DNA of 64,000 bases from CAYJPV01 sp964372095 (GCA_964372095.1 CAYJPV010000002.1:124001-188000); one strand, 5' to 3'. Numbered from the stretch's first letter, positions 43,900-52,902 are shown. Translations and numbers: made by a program. The notes: generated from the letters alone by a model not told the origin.

Positions 43900-45957
43900 C
43901 TTCGGGAACTCCCCAACCCGGATATTCGTGCAGCCGTACGGAATCAGCGTGATCTCCTCGACGGGCTCCGTGGTGATCGTGCGGGCCTTGTCGGCCCAGG
44001 TCAGATCCGGAGGCGACGTTTCGCCGGCCCATCCGTGTTGCAGTTTCCAGGTGGGAATCTTGCGGGCCTTCGCCACGGCCACCACGCCCGCGCCATCGGG
44101 CGAGAACGGCTTGTCGCCGACCGGGCGTTCTTCGAAGGCGAGGCCGGCAACGGTCAGGGCCGGCGTGTTCCCCGGGGCTGAAGCCCCGGGGCTACGTACG
44201 GAAGCGTCCTCAACGACGAGCCCGTAGTTCCACGGCGTGGTGGGCCGAACCTCGAAGTCGCCGTGCGGCAGTTCGCGGTGCGGCTTGTCGATGTTGACGC
44301 GCGTCCACGCTTCGCCGATCTTGAGCGCGTACACGAGCGGTCCGCGTTCCACGGCCACGGCGCCGTTGTACCGTTCGGTGACGGCAGGCTTCATCGGGAA
44401 CCGGACGGCCACGTCGACCTTGCCCGACCACTCGCGCTCGATCCGGTGCAACGTTCCCGCCTTCATCGCCACCGGCGCTTCGCCGGCCACGCGGACCGTT
44501 GCGCCCTCAGCCCAGGATGGCACACGCAGGACGAGCGGGAAACGGGCCGGCCGCTCCGGCGTGACGGTGAGCGCCAGCGTTTCGCGGAAGGGATAATCCG
44601 TGTCGAGGGAAACGGCCACCGGAATGCCGTGCGACCGGAACTCTGCGCGGCTCGGCGCGTACGCCACCGCGGCAATGCCTTCGTCTGCCGTCTTCATCCA
44701 GAGATGCGCGACGAACTTGGGCCAGCCCTGGTGCATGTTCGCCGTGCAACACCCGAAGTTCGGCTCGAGGCCGTACAGGTTCGACTCGGGCCCGTTCGTC
44801 GTCCAGTAGTGGTCGGGGTTGATCGTGCACTGCACCTGGTTGACCTGCTGGTCGTACTGGTGCGACCACATGTCCGGCGCGAAGGTCGCCGGGAGGGCGT
44901 TGAACGCCACGCGTTCGAGGCGGTCGGCAAACTGCGGGTCGCCGAAGACCGAGAACAGCAGCTCGAGCGAATACATGAACTCGACAACCGAGCACAGTTC
45001 CGTGCCTTGAAGCGGGTTCTTGCCCGACAGGCATTCGTCGCCCGAGAACATGCCCGTCACCTGGCCGTGGTACCGATCGAGGAACGCGATCATCTTCGGC
45101 GCCCACGCGCGGTCGGCCGGCCGGCGATCGAGGCGCCAGCTCATCGCCGCGGCTTTCGCGGCCATGCCCGTATTGACGACGTGTTTGGTCCACTTCCAGA
45201 GACCGCGCCGCGGCGTCGGCACCATCATGTCGTCGGTGGCGAACAGCGCCTCGAAGTCGATACCCTGGTCGCGCAGCTTGCGCGCAAGGTCGAGCAGCCA
45301 CGGCTCACGGGTCCGTTCGTAGGCGTAGAAGATCGAGACCAGGCCTTCGTACCAACGCGTGCGGCCCCAGTTGTACAGCGGGGTGCGATCCAGCCCTTTG
45401 GCCATCGCGCGCAGGCTGCTGACCACGGCGTCCAGCACCCGGGCGTCACCCGTGGCCTCGTGGTACTGGGTCAGCACCTTGTTCGCCAGCAGGATGGCCC
45501 ACATGTCGTACCGTTTGGCCACGGCGTCTTCGGGATACGGCGCGTACCAGCCATCCGCGCGTTGGTGTCCGACAATGTGCGAGACGTACGCCGTGATACG
45601 CGTCTTGAGCGCGGGTTCGTTGAGGATCCACGCGAGGGGGATCGCCCCGTCGAGCCAGTACGGCGCGCGCTCCCAGCCTTCCGCCTTGCCGCCGAACCAC
45701 TGGCTCTGGCCCACGTCCGGCCAGAACTCGTCGAGATGGCCTGTCAGGCCATCGGCCTGGATGCGCAACTGCCGCAGCAGCCAGCCCGCCGGGCGGATGG
45801 CGCCCAGCGGCAAGGGGGTGAAGGCCGGAGCAGCCAGTCCCGTAGCCGGACGCGTGGACTGCTCCGCAATGGGTGACGCGGCTCCCAGCGTGGCCGTGCC
45901 GGCGGCCACGCCAGCGGCCACACTGGCCAGGAATTCACGGCGATCAAGGGTGGACAT
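43882..45957 (-). CDS. GH127-family beta-L-arabinofuranosidase-like protein, Tat-exported
   Basis: 691 residues. An N-terminal Tat-like signal (DRREFLASVAAGVAAG) leads to an (alpha/alpha)6-barrel with GQSQWFGGKAEGWERAPYWLDGAIPLAW, QRADGWYAPYPED and YNWGRTRWYEGLVSIFYAYE. The Glu-Cys3 zinc-centre elements are visible: GTELCSVVEF (Glu and Cys) and FGCCTANMHQGWPKF (adjacent cysteines, one the likely nucleophile). A C-terminal beta-sandwich follows. The enzyme should remove L-arabinofuranose from extracellular glycans. Within the C-terminal part the segment VRSPGASAPGN is encoded by a 30-bp palindromic element identical to 12279-12308, an in-frame insertion. The last residues come from heptad array J. 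Confidence 0.88.
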   Translation of the reverse strand: MSTLDRREFLASVAAGVAAGTATLGAASPIAEQSTRPATGLAAPAFTPLPLGAIRPAGWLLRQLRIQADGLTGHLDEFWPDVGQSQWFGGKAEGWERAPYWLDGAIPLAWILNEPALKTRITAYVSHIVGHQRADGWYAPYPEDAVAKRYDMWAILLANKVLTQYHEATGDARVLDAVVSSLRAMAKGLDRTPLYNWGRTRWYEGLVSIFYAYERTREPWLLDLARKLRDQGIDFEALFATDDMMVPTPRRGLWKWTKHVVNTGMAAKAAAMSWRLDRRPADRAWAPKMIAFLDRYHGQVTGMFSGDECLSGKNPLQGTELCSVVEFMYSLELLFSVFGDPQFADRLERVAFNALPATFAPDMWSHQYDQQVNQVQCTINPDHYWTTNGPESNLYGLEPNFGCCTANMHQGWPKFVAHLWMKTADEGIAAVAYAPSRAEFRSHGIPVAVSLDTDYPFRETLALTVTPERPARFPLVLRVPSWAEGATVRVAGEAPVAMKAGTLHRIEREWSGKVDVAVRFPMKPAVTERYNGAVAVERGPLVYALKIGEAWTRVNIDKPHRELPHGDFEVRPTTPWNYGLVVEDASVRSPGASAPGNTPALTVAGLAFEERPVGDKPFSPDGAGVVAVAKARKIPTWKLQHGWAGETSPPDLTWADKARTITTEPVEEITLIPYGCTNIRVGEFPKLGVGD
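44170..44199. repeat. Palindromic element inserted in the GH127 coding sequence
   Basis: 30 bp (CCCCGGGGCT, GA, then its complement, then CTACGTAC) identical to 12279-12308. It keeps the reading frame open and adds about ten residues. Confidence 0.9.
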
Positions 45958-45969
45958 GGCGGACCCTCA

Positions 45970-46156
45970 TCAGTAGGCAGTAGTCAGTAGTAAGTAGTCA
46001 GTAGTCAGGAGGGCTGAAGCGCGTCAGCGCGGAGGCCATCTTATGGCCTATGCTACCTACTTACTACTTACTACTTACTTCCTGCTTCTTGCTTCTTCCC
46101 GAGCCCCGCCTGCCCGCCGTAGCCCGACGGGCGAAGGCGGGAACCCCAAGCCCCTA
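45970..46156. repeat. Heptad repeat array K with palindromic inserts
   Basis: TCAGTAG, GCAGTAG and TAAGTAG units (45970-46011), a hairpin AGGCCAT-CTT-ATGGCCT near 46031-46047, then TTACTAC, CTGCTTC and TTGCTTC units to about 46103. A CCCGCC/GGCGGG palindromic element (GCCGTAGCCCGACGGGCGAAGGC, split here by its own dyad) follows, and a final CCCCTAG unit contains the metallophosphoesterase stop. Confidence 0.85.
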
Positions 46157-48079
46157 GCGCAGCGTCGCCGTATCCAGCACTTCCAGCGTCTCGGGGTTGA
46201 CCACCTCGAGCCTGACGCGCGGGCCCGCGACGTGGAACAGGCACACGGCGTTCTGGGTGGAAAAACCTTTGACGAACGCCGACCAGGGGGTCTGTTCCTG
46301 CGCGTAGTACGGCGCGCCGGCGGCGCCGTTGTTCACCTGGTAGAACGGGCGGCGCAGCGTGACCCGCGGCCCGGTCCAGTCGTCGGGGTAGATCGGCACG
46401 GTGGCATCGAGACGAAGCCGGTTGTAGTTGTGTTCGTCGCCAGTCAGCACGGCTACCACCTTGGGGCTGCGCTGGATGAGCGTCAGCAGGTCGTCGCGGC
46501 GCTCGATGATGCCCTTGGCGACGGGTTTGCCGTTGATGCGCGGGCGCATGTCGTTCTTGCCGCGGTACCACATGTCGTCGCTGACGTGGCCGCCGTTCGG
46601 GAACACCGGCGTGTGGACGGTCAGGAACACGTGGTTGATCGCCGGATCCCTTTCCAGGGCCGCCAGCGTGGTCGTCAGCCAGGCCATCTGGTTGTCCATC
46701 AGGTACGCGTGAGGATTCCCCTCCAGCTCCGGCGTCGACCCCATCGTCGGCGAATACCAGTAGTTCGAATTGAGTACGACAACCGCGGTGTTGGCGTGGG
46801 CGAACCAGTAGACGTTCTCGCGGTAACTCGGGAAGTCGATGGCGGACGGATTGGGGTCGTAGACGGCGCCGTCTTCGCTGTCCGGGCCGTTTTCCGGATT
46901 GACCACCTCCCCGCGGAATACCGTCTCCATCGAGTCGGTGTCGTAGGGGAACCGATCGACCCTGATGACCTTGTTGTTCTCGCCCCCCACGAATTCGCGC
47001 ACCACGGCTTCGTGGTTGCCGATGCCCGTGTAAATGGGCATCCAGTGGCCCTGTGGCTCAACCGTACGTTTCCAGTTGGCCATTTCAAAGCGCATGGCGT
47101 CCGGGCTTGTCACCCCGCCGCCGACGAGGTCGCCGGTGAACAGCGTGAACGCCGACTGGCGCTGGCGTGCGACGGCGATCAGGCGCCGCATGATGTAGGC
47201 GTTTGGCCCGCTGAAGTTGCGGTCACCGCCGCCCTGGCCGGCTCGTGAATCGCTGGCGTAGCTGAAGGTGAAAGGCCGTTGCGACCCGCGCAGCGGAAAG
47301 GTGCGGAAGCCGTACCGTTCGTCGTAGTCGCCGTACTTCACGGTGTAGGCATAGTCGGCGGCCGGCGCCAGTTTGTCGATCAGGATCTCCTGGTGGGCCG
47401 AACCCTCACGGCAGGGGAACGTACGCGAGCCGACGGTGACCGAACACGGAGCGGGTTGATTGAGCGTGAACCAGATCACGGCGCTGCGGGCCGTGACGTT
47501 GGAAACGAACGGCCCTTCGAGCATCGTGACGGTGGGTTCGAACGGACCCGTGCCCTTGAAGCGGATGCGGCCGTCGTACACCATCGCGCCCGACGACGAG
47601 ATGATGCGGTACCCGATCACCGCCGACCCGGACTTCTGCCAGCCCACCATGTCGTAGGTGCCGGCCAGGCGCCCCTTGATGTCGATCTCGGCCTTGCCGT
47701 CCATGATGGCGACCGACGTGCGGTACACCGGCTGCGGGTACTTCGTGTCGTGGTACGGCACGAGGCCGTAGATCAGCGAACCCGTGAACCCGGGTTTCCT
47801 GAAGTCGAGGACCAGGCCGGTCTCGGTGCCCACGGGCGAGCCCTGGAGCTGCGCGACGGTCCATGCGGCCGGACGTTCACGCTCGATGAACACGCCTCCG
47901 GACGGCGGCTGGAACACGAGCTTGCCATCGGCGTTCGTGCTGATGTGCGAAAACAGCGCGGGAATGGCGGGAGCCTGGTCTTGCGCCTGCGTGCGCATAA
48001 CGAACGCACCGGCGGCGCCGGCCAGCAGGAAGACGAAGACAGAGTGAGCCGCACGACGGCGGAGAAAAGACGGGATCAC
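46154..48079 (-). CDS. Secreted metallophosphoesterase (purple acid phosphatase-like)
   Basis: 641 residues from the GTG at 48079, which has GAGGTG at proper spacing; an upstream ATG at 48109 is less likely. Signal peptide: SVFVFLLAGAAGAFVMRTQAQ. An N-terminal Ig/fibronectin-like part (about 180-300) precedes the calcineurin-type domain with FTGDLVGGG, YTGIGNHEAVVREF, FLTVHTPVFPNGG and VLTGDEHNYNRL supplying the metal ligands (Asp, Asn-His, His, His). It probably hydrolyses phosphate esters outside the cytoplasm. The final stop lies in heptad array K. Confidence 0.88.
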   Translation of the reverse strand: MIPSFLRRRAAHSVFVFLLAGAAGAFVMRTQAQDQAPAIPALFSHISTNADGKLVFQPPSGGVFIERERPAAWTVAQLQGSPVGTETGLVLDFRKPGFTGSLIYGLVPYHDTKYPQPVYRTSVAIMDGKAEIDIKGRLAGTYDMVGWQKSGSAVIGYRIISSSGAMVYDGRIRFKGTGPFEPTVTMLEGPFVSNVTARSAVIWFTLNQPAPCSVTVGSRTFPCREGSAHQEILIDKLAPAADYAYTVKYGDYDERYGFRTFPLRGSQRPFTFSYASDSRAGQGGGDRNFSGPNAYIMRRLIAVARQRQSAFTLFTGDLVGGGVTSPDAMRFEMANWKRTVEPQGHWMPIYTGIGNHEAVVREFVGGENNKVIRVDRFPYDTDSMETVFRGEVVNPENGPDSEDGAVYDPNPSAIDFPSYRENVYWFAHANTAVVVLNSNYWYSPTMGSTPELEGNPHAYLMDNQMAWLTTTLAALERDPAINHVFLTVHTPVFPNGGHVSDDMWYRGKNDMRPRINGKPVAKGIIERRDDLLTLIQRSPKVVAVLTGDEHNYNRLRLDATVPIYPDDWTGPRVTLRRPFYQVNNGAAGAPYYAQEQTPWSAFVKGFSTQNAVCLFHVAGPRVRLEVVNPETLEVLDTATLR

Positions 48080-48139
48080 GGGGCACCTCGTGGACTGGAG
48101 AGTCTCCATGATTCTGCCACAGTGTCCGACCGCCGGACA

Positions 48140-49213
48140 TCAAGCCGCCTTCCTCCGGGCGGCCCGCCGGCGAACGTAACACCAGACGCCACTGATGGCG
48201 AGCCACGACAATGCGACCGAGGCCATTGTGCCGAACAGGGTCATGGCGAGGCCCCCCACCCTGGCTGCGTGCAGGGGATAGATCGTATTCATGACGCGTG
48301 TACCGGCCCCGTGCTGCCGCGCATCGATCGCTTGCACGACGCGGGCCGTGTAGGGATCGATCGCGACGTAGCTCCGGCCGTTCGGGTGCCACTCGCCGGG
48401 CAGCCGTTTGCGGAACAACAGCCGTGCGTTGTCTGCGGTGCCGGGGTAGTAGTAGACCGTCTCTCCGTCCGCGAAGGTGTGATCGACGGCCGCCAGCAGG
48501 GCTGCCCACGGACGGACGGGACCGGGCTGCCGAGCCACGTGCGCGTTCGGTTCGGCCGGCGGCCGCCGGTCAAACAGCCGGCTGACGACCCGCGCCGTCG
48601 GCTGGTAGAACGCCATCCCAACACCCGTGCCGACAAACAGGAGGATCGGTAGGAAGGCCAGCACGCCGGCTGCCGCGTGCGAGCGCAGCAGGTTCATGCG
48701 TCCGATGCCGCGCGGCAGCGTGTGGCGCAGGCGGAACGCCGTGCCTCGGGCGGGCCACCAGAGGATGAGGCCTGTGAGGGCCAGGAACACGACGGCCAGA
48801 CCGACGATGCCGTTGATCGTAGTGCCTGGTCGTTTGGCGAAGAGGTGGGCGTGCAGCTCGAAGAGCGCCGAAGGCAGGCGCTGGAGCGGCCGCCAGCGAT
48901 CGATGACCGCGCCGGTGAGCGGGTGGACGAATGCCTGGGAGCCGTCGAGCAGCCGGACCAGGTACACGTTCGCGCCAGGCCGCGGGAACCAGACGGACTG
49001 GACACCCTCACGTTGCCAGCGGGATTCGATGGCCGTCAGGACCGCCCCGCGAGCCGCCGTCTGCGCCGGCGTGATGGGTGCCCGCAGGGTCGGGTACGCG
49101 AGGCGGTGGTAGGGATCGCGGAGCAGCAACAGCCCCCCGCTTGCCGCAATGGCGAAAATGACGACGGCAAGCAGGAGGCCAAGCCAGCGGTGCACGAATC
49201 GAAGCGCGGTCAC
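48140..49213 (-). CDS. PepSY-associated TM-domain protein (iron-related, PiuB/FoxB-like)
   Basis: 357 residues from a GTG. Four main membrane helices: residues 8-28 (RWLGLLLAVVIFAIAASGGLLLL, after a conserved His), about 140-160 (IVGLAVVFLALTGLILWW), about 190-210 and about 320-340. Conserved histidines flank them (FVHRWLG, LFELHAHLF, SHAAAG, YPLHAAR), and PepSY-like periplasmic regions lie between. Members probably reduce ferric chelates or process siderophores after outer-membrane uptake. It lies 9 bp downstream of the TonB receptor gene and shares its Fur-type operator. Confidence 0.87.
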   Translation of the reverse strand: MTALRFVHRWLGLLLAVVIFAIAASGGLLLLRDPYHRLAYPTLRAPITPAQTAARGAVLTAIESRWQREGVQSVWFPRPGANVYLVRLLDGSQAFVHPLTGAVIDRWRPLQRLPSALFELHAHLFAKRPGTTINGIVGLAVVFLALTGLILWWPARGTAFRLRHTLPRGIGRMNLLRSHAAAGVLAFLPILLFVGTGVGMAFYQPTARVVSRLFDRRPPAEPNAHVARQPGPVRPWAALLAAVDHTFADGETVYYYPGTADNARLLFRKRLPGEWHPNGRSYVAIDPYTARVVQAIDARQHGAGTRVMNTIYPLHAARVGGLAMTLFGTMASVALSWLAISGVWCYVRRRAARRKAA

Positions 49214-49222
49214 GGCGCTTCG

Positions 49223-51598
49223 TCAGAACCGGTGTTCGAAGGTCATCAGGAAACTCCGGCCCTGACCCCCGAAGAACGTATCGTTACCTGCACCGGTATC
49301 CACCTGTGAGAAGTAGAGCACGTACTGTTTGTCGAGCAGGTTTTCGATGCCGAGGCGGATCGTGCCGAGGCGCGTCGGGAATCCAAGAGACAGGTCGGCC
49401 AGGGTGTAACCGCCAAACTCGCGGCCCCGGGCTGGCGGCGCCAGTCCTTCGACCGTGCGCGGCCGCAGCACCGAGACCTGCAACCGTGTGGTGAACCATG
49501 ACGCGGGCTGTCCCTGGATGAAGAGGTTCGCGCGGCCCGGCGAGATGTTCAGGCCGTCCAGGTCCGTGTCGACCTGCCCGTCGCGGTTGGCGTCGAAGCG
49601 GCCGCGCAGCCACGACATCGTGCCGCCGGCCGACCAGTTCCGCGCGAACGGCACGGTGGCCGTCACGTCGATGCCGTCGATCCGGGTCCGTTCGCGGCGG
49701 ACGGCGAACACCTGGCTGTCGGCCGTCCGCTCGAGCAGCGAGCCGCGGTCCGCGTTGGACCGGTAGTACGAGGCGTGAAACTGGGCGCCGCCAAGGCGGT
49801 AGTCGGCGCCGACCTCGATGTTGCCCGTGACAACCGGCTCGACGTCGACGAGCGCATCGACATCCTGCCCGGGTGTGTTCACGCCGCGCAGCACGCGGCC
49901 GACGTCCGGCATGGTGAACCCCTCCGAAAAGGACGCGAAGAACGACAGGTTGGCGGTCGGGTAGTACACAAGGCCGGCGTTCGGCAGCACTTCGGTGAAC
50001 GTCGGCCGGCCGCCGGAGACGAACGTGCTGCGGGCCGAGGGCAGCGTCGTGAAGTCGTCCACGCGCAGGCCGGCAACGGCCACCCGGGCACCGCCGCTGA
50101 GCAGCACGGTTCGCCAGAAGGTGCGCTGGAGCTGGACGAACGGCGCAATTTCGCGCAGCGTGGTTTCGGGCACCCACGTGCGGTTCGTGCGTGCCAGGCT
50201 CTGAGCGGACGTGTCGCTCGAGAGGTCCAGGCCGACCATTGGGGTGAAACCGGCAACGCCGCCGTGCGGCATCGACCAGGTGGTCTTGAGGCCCAGTTTG
50301 TCGCTGGTGATGCGCGACTGGTCGAGGAACGCGGGCCCGCCGACGGCCAGGGCGAAGGTGGTGAAGGATCCGCCTTCGAAGAGCGCGTCATAGTCCTGCG
50401 CGTAAGCCTGCACCGACAGTGCTCCGCCAAGCACGGTGCGGTCGCGATAGTTCAGCGACACCGTGGTGACGTCGTTCACGGCGGGATCACCGACCATCGG
50501 CCTGGGGTCGCCTGCGACGCTGGTCGAGAGCCGGCCGGTCGTACGATTGCCGGGCACGGCCACGAAGTCGCCGTCGCGAGCCAGCCTGAAAGTGTTGACG
50601 GCCAGCTCGACGCGGCGTGCGGGCGACACGTCGACGCCGACCATGGTGTAGACACTCCGCGCGGTCGAGTCCATGATGTCGCCCTGCGTGGGGTAGAGGC
50701 CGATGGCGCGGCCGCCTGCGTCGTAGAACAGGCCTCGTTTGTGGAACGCCGCGCCGGCCACCCAGTCCACGCGCCCCGTACGTTTGCCGAGCAGGTACGA
50801 CGCCTTGGACGACAAGCCGTCTTCGTCGAATCCGTCACCGCTGCTGAGGGAAAACTTCACGTCGTGGGTCCAGGCGCCGTCCGATCGCGGCGCCTTGGTG
50901 ACCATGTTCACCACGCCGCCTGTCGCGCCGATGCCCTGGATGGCGTTCGACCCGTGGACGACCTCGATCCGCTCGACGAAGTCGAGGTCGATGGTATGGC
51001 CGTCACGTTCGCCGTCGCGCAGCGGCGTGTGCTGGGGCACGCCGTTGATCGTGTAGAGCGGGTTGCGTCCGCGCAGGCTCTCGCCGCGGCCCGTCAGTTT
51101 CTTCATGCTGGGCCCGAAGCCGGGCACGTGAGCTTCGAGCACGCTCGCCAGGTCGTCGCTGGAGGCGGTCCGCTGCTGGATGGCGCTCTGTTCGACGATA
51201 GTGACGGTGTGGGGCAGGGCTGAGACGGGGGTGGGAACACGGGTGGCGCTGACGACGATGGCTTCAGCCAGTCCGGCGGGGGAGAGGGTGACGGCGGTGT
51301 CGATCGTGCGGCCGTCGGTGATGTGGATGGTGGCCGTGCGGGATTCGAAGCCCGACAATTCAACCTCGACGCGGTAGGTGCCGGGGGCGAGGCTGGTGAA
51401 ACGGCAGCGGCCGTCGGGGCCGACGAAGGCCGGGGGCGCGAGGCGGTCTCCGGCGAGCTGGCAGGTGGCGCCGACGAGGGCGCCGCCGGTGGAGTCGGCG
51501 ACGGCGATGGTGATGGTGGCCGTGGGCGGTTGAGCGGTGGCGAGTGTTGCGGCGAGGAGGAGGGCGAGGGCGGCGATGCAGGCGGCGAGGTGTCTCAT
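49223..51598 (-). CDS. TonB-dependent outer-membrane receptor with N-terminal CarboxypepD_reg domain
   Basis: 791 residues; signal peptide to about TATA Q (residue 22). Residues about 25-105 form a carboxypeptidase-regulatory-like domain (GGALVGATCQLAGDR, SLAPGTYRVEVELSGFESRT). A plug (SALPHTVTIVEQSAIQQR, RGESLRGRNPLYTINGVPQHTPLRDG, IEVVHGSNAIQGIGATGGVVNMVTKAP) and a 22-strand barrel follow, ending with the terminal FLMTFEHRF aromatic residue. It should bring a ferric chelate across the outer membrane with TonB energy. A Fur-type palindrome lies about 95 bp before the start. Confidence 0.92.
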   Translation of the reverse strand: MRHLAACIAALALLLAATLATAQPPTATITIAVADSTGGALVGATCQLAGDRLAPPAFVGPDGRCRFTSLAPGTYRVEVELSGFESRTATIHITDGRTIDTAVTLSPAGLAEAIVVSATRVPTPVSALPHTVTIVEQSAIQQRTASSDDLASVLEAHVPGFGPSMKKLTGRGESLRGRNPLYTINGVPQHTPLRDGERDGHTIDLDFVERIEVVHGSNAIQGIGATGGVVNMVTKAPRSDGAWTHDVKFSLSSGDGFDEDGLSSKASYLLGKRTGRVDWVAGAAFHKRGLFYDAGGRAIGLYPTQGDIMDSTARSVYTMVGVDVSPARRVELAVNTFRLARDGDFVAVPGNRTTGRLSTSVAGDPRPMVGDPAVNDVTTVSLNYRDRTVLGGALSVQAYAQDYDALFEGGSFTTFALAVGGPAFLDQSRITSDKLGLKTTWSMPHGGVAGFTPMVGLDLSSDTSAQSLARTNRTWVPETTLREIAPFVQLQRTFWRTVLLSGGARVAVAGLRVDDFTTLPSARSTFVSGGRPTFTEVLPNAGLVYYPTANLSFFASFSEGFTMPDVGRVLRGVNTPGQDVDALVDVEPVVTGNIEVGADYRLGGAQFHASYYRSNADRGSLLERTADSQVFAVRRERTRIDGIDVTATVPFARNWSAGGTMSWLRGRFDANRDGQVDTDLDGLNISPGRANLFIQGQPASWFTTRLQVSVLRPRTVEGLAPPARGREFGGYTLADLSLGFPTRLGTIRLGIENLLDKQYVLYFSQVDTGAGNDTFFGGQGRSFLMTFEHRF

Positions 51599-51693
51599 GG
51601 CGGTATCCGATCGTTGGCCGCGGGGCTCGGGGGCGCGGGCGAGACAGCGCGAGGGACGAGCCGGCGCGGGAAGCGGTTGGTTGTTGTGTTGCC

Positions 51694-51716
51694 ATAATGA
51701 GACTGAGTCTCATTAT
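51694..51716 (-). promoter_or_regulatory. Fur-box-like palindrome
   Basis: A 23-bp perfect palindrome with 11-bp arms (ATAATGAGACT) and one central base, 96 bp before the TonB receptor start. The inner 15 bp TGAGACTGAGTCTCA fits the 7-1-7 Fur pattern. It should repress the receptor and PepSY genes in iron-replete cells. Confidence 0.72.
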
Positions 51717-51906
51717 TAATATTGACAGCATAGACCTACCCCCGGCCGTCGTCAAGCACCAGGCGCCGCCTCTCTCGAGCCTCGCCCCGCGTCGTCGCAC
51801 GCCGCCCGCGCGTCCCCCCTCAGGGAAGGGACTCAAGCCTTCTCTGGCCCTCAGCCGCGATCATTTGATAGACTGATACTGTTCCGCCGGTCGCGGACCT
51901 CCTTGC

Positions 51907-51977
51907 TGGGAGATCGTTCAACGGTAGGACACCTGGCTCTGGACCAGGATATTGGGGTTCGAATCCCTATCTCCCAG
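51907..51977 (+). tRNA. tRNA-Gln(CTG)
   Basis: 71 nt; acceptor TGGGAGA pairs with TCTCCCA, discriminator G, CCA encoded at 51978-51980. The anticodon stem CCTGG/CCAGG holds loop CTCTGGA with anticodon CTG; the T-loop is GGTTCGAATCC. Confidence 0.95.
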
Positions 51978-52120
51978 CCAACTCGCTCACATCACTGCTC
52001 GCTCGTTGGCTGCTCGATAGGGCCTCAGGCCGTCGTGCTTGGCCCGCCGAAGCCCCGCGTTAGCCATCGGGGCGAAGGCGTCCGGCTCGCGCCGGACTCG
52101 GCACGAATCCCGGCGGCGCC

Positions 52121-52184
52121 GTACGTAGCCCCGGGGCTACGTACACGTCCTGGCCGAAAGCCGAAAGCCGAAAGCCGAAAGCCG
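52121..52184. repeat. 24-bp palindrome and GCCGAAA heptad array
   Basis: A perfect palindrome with 12-bp arms (GTACGTAGCCCC) at 52121-52144 is followed by four GCCGAAA heptads (52153-52180), then the 3' end of the SET-domain gene. The palindrome belongs to the same family as the elements at 12279 and 44170. Confidence 0.88.
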
Positions 52185-52185
52185 C

Positions 52186-52716
52186 TCATTTCCGCGCGCG
52201 CAAGCCGGCGAAAAACGCCTTCACCGCCGGGTCGTCCATGAAGTCGTACCGATAACGCGGCCCGTAATCCACCCACAGTTCTTCGCCGGCGGCGATGTCG
52301 CGCAGCGCCGCGACCTTCACGAAGGGCGCCTCACACACCTTCGCGAACTTCACGTTCTGAAACTCCGCCGGGGCGTAGTTCATGCGCGTGAACACGTTCC
52401 CGTTGACGCCGTCGATGGTCACCAGGCCGCCGGACTGCGGTTTCGCGCAGTCGAGCAATCCCATCATGTACACCCACTGGCCTGCACTGGCCCGGCGCAG
52501 GTATTCCTGCTCGGTGATGAACTCGCCGCCGTAGGCCCCGAGGTACGCGCCTTTCGGGATGGCGACCCTGGTGAACACGCCGTTGCCGGCGTGCGGAATC
52601 CGGGACGTCCTGATTTCGAGGTCCTTCTCGTAGGAGACCTGGCTCCGGGGTACCGCGACCGCCGCCGCCAGCGCGACAGCCAGGATGACGAGTCGTGTTC
52701 GCCGATGTCGCTTCAC
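52186..52716 (-). CDS. SET-domain protein with N-terminal signal sequence
   Basis: 176 residues from a GTG at 52716 (a TTG at 52770 would place an operator-like dyad inside the gene). The N-terminus KRHRRTRLVILAVALAAAVAVPRSQ is a signal peptide or anchor. The SET fold is recognisable: SRIPHAGNGVFTRVAIPKGAYLGAYGGEFI, then TRMNYAPAEFQNVKFAKV and DIAAGEELWVDYGPRYRYDF with the catalytic-type Tyr of the DYG motif. The usual RFxNH of the cofactor site reads TRMNY, so activity needs care. Bacterial SET proteins are lysine methyltransferases, normally cytoplasmic; an exported one is uncommon. It is divergent from the ADOP permease gene. Confidence 0.78.
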   Translation of the reverse strand: MKRHRRTRLVILAVALAAAVAVPRSQVSYEKDLEIRTSRIPHAGNGVFTRVAIPKGAYLGAYGGEFITEQEYLRRASAGQWVYMMGLLDCAKPQSGGLVTIDGVNGNVFTRMNYAPAEFQNVKFAKVCEAPFVKVAALRDIAAGEELWVDYGPRYRYDFMDDPAVKAFFAGLRARK

Positions 52717-52757
52717 CACAGGGCAGTGTCGCACTGATTTCCTCTTGCTCACGCACG

Positions 52758-52772
52758 CTTTGTGTGACAAAG
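52758..52772. promoter_or_regulatory. CTTTG-N5-CAAAG dyad 1
   Basis: Inverted repeat with spacer TGTGA, 42 bp before the SET gene start. It matches the second dyad at 52876-52890. Confidence 0.55.
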
Positions 52773-52875
52773 TGGCTCGGGTGACGCCGAACCCAGCCTC
52801 CCGATCCCCTCACACGTTTGGCAGAGGCCCAATCGCCACGAGCCGCCGCGACACAGGATGTGGTGCGACTGACAT

Positions 52876-52890
52876 CTTTGCGTGGCAAAG
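52876..52890. promoter_or_regulatory. CTTTG-N5-CAAAG dyad 2
   Basis: Inverted repeat with spacer CGTGG, just before the ADOP permease start at 52903. Two copies facing a divergent promoter region suggest one regulator controls both genes; none is encoded alongside. Confidence 0.55.
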
Positions 52891-52902
52891 AACCTGGCGC
52901 CG

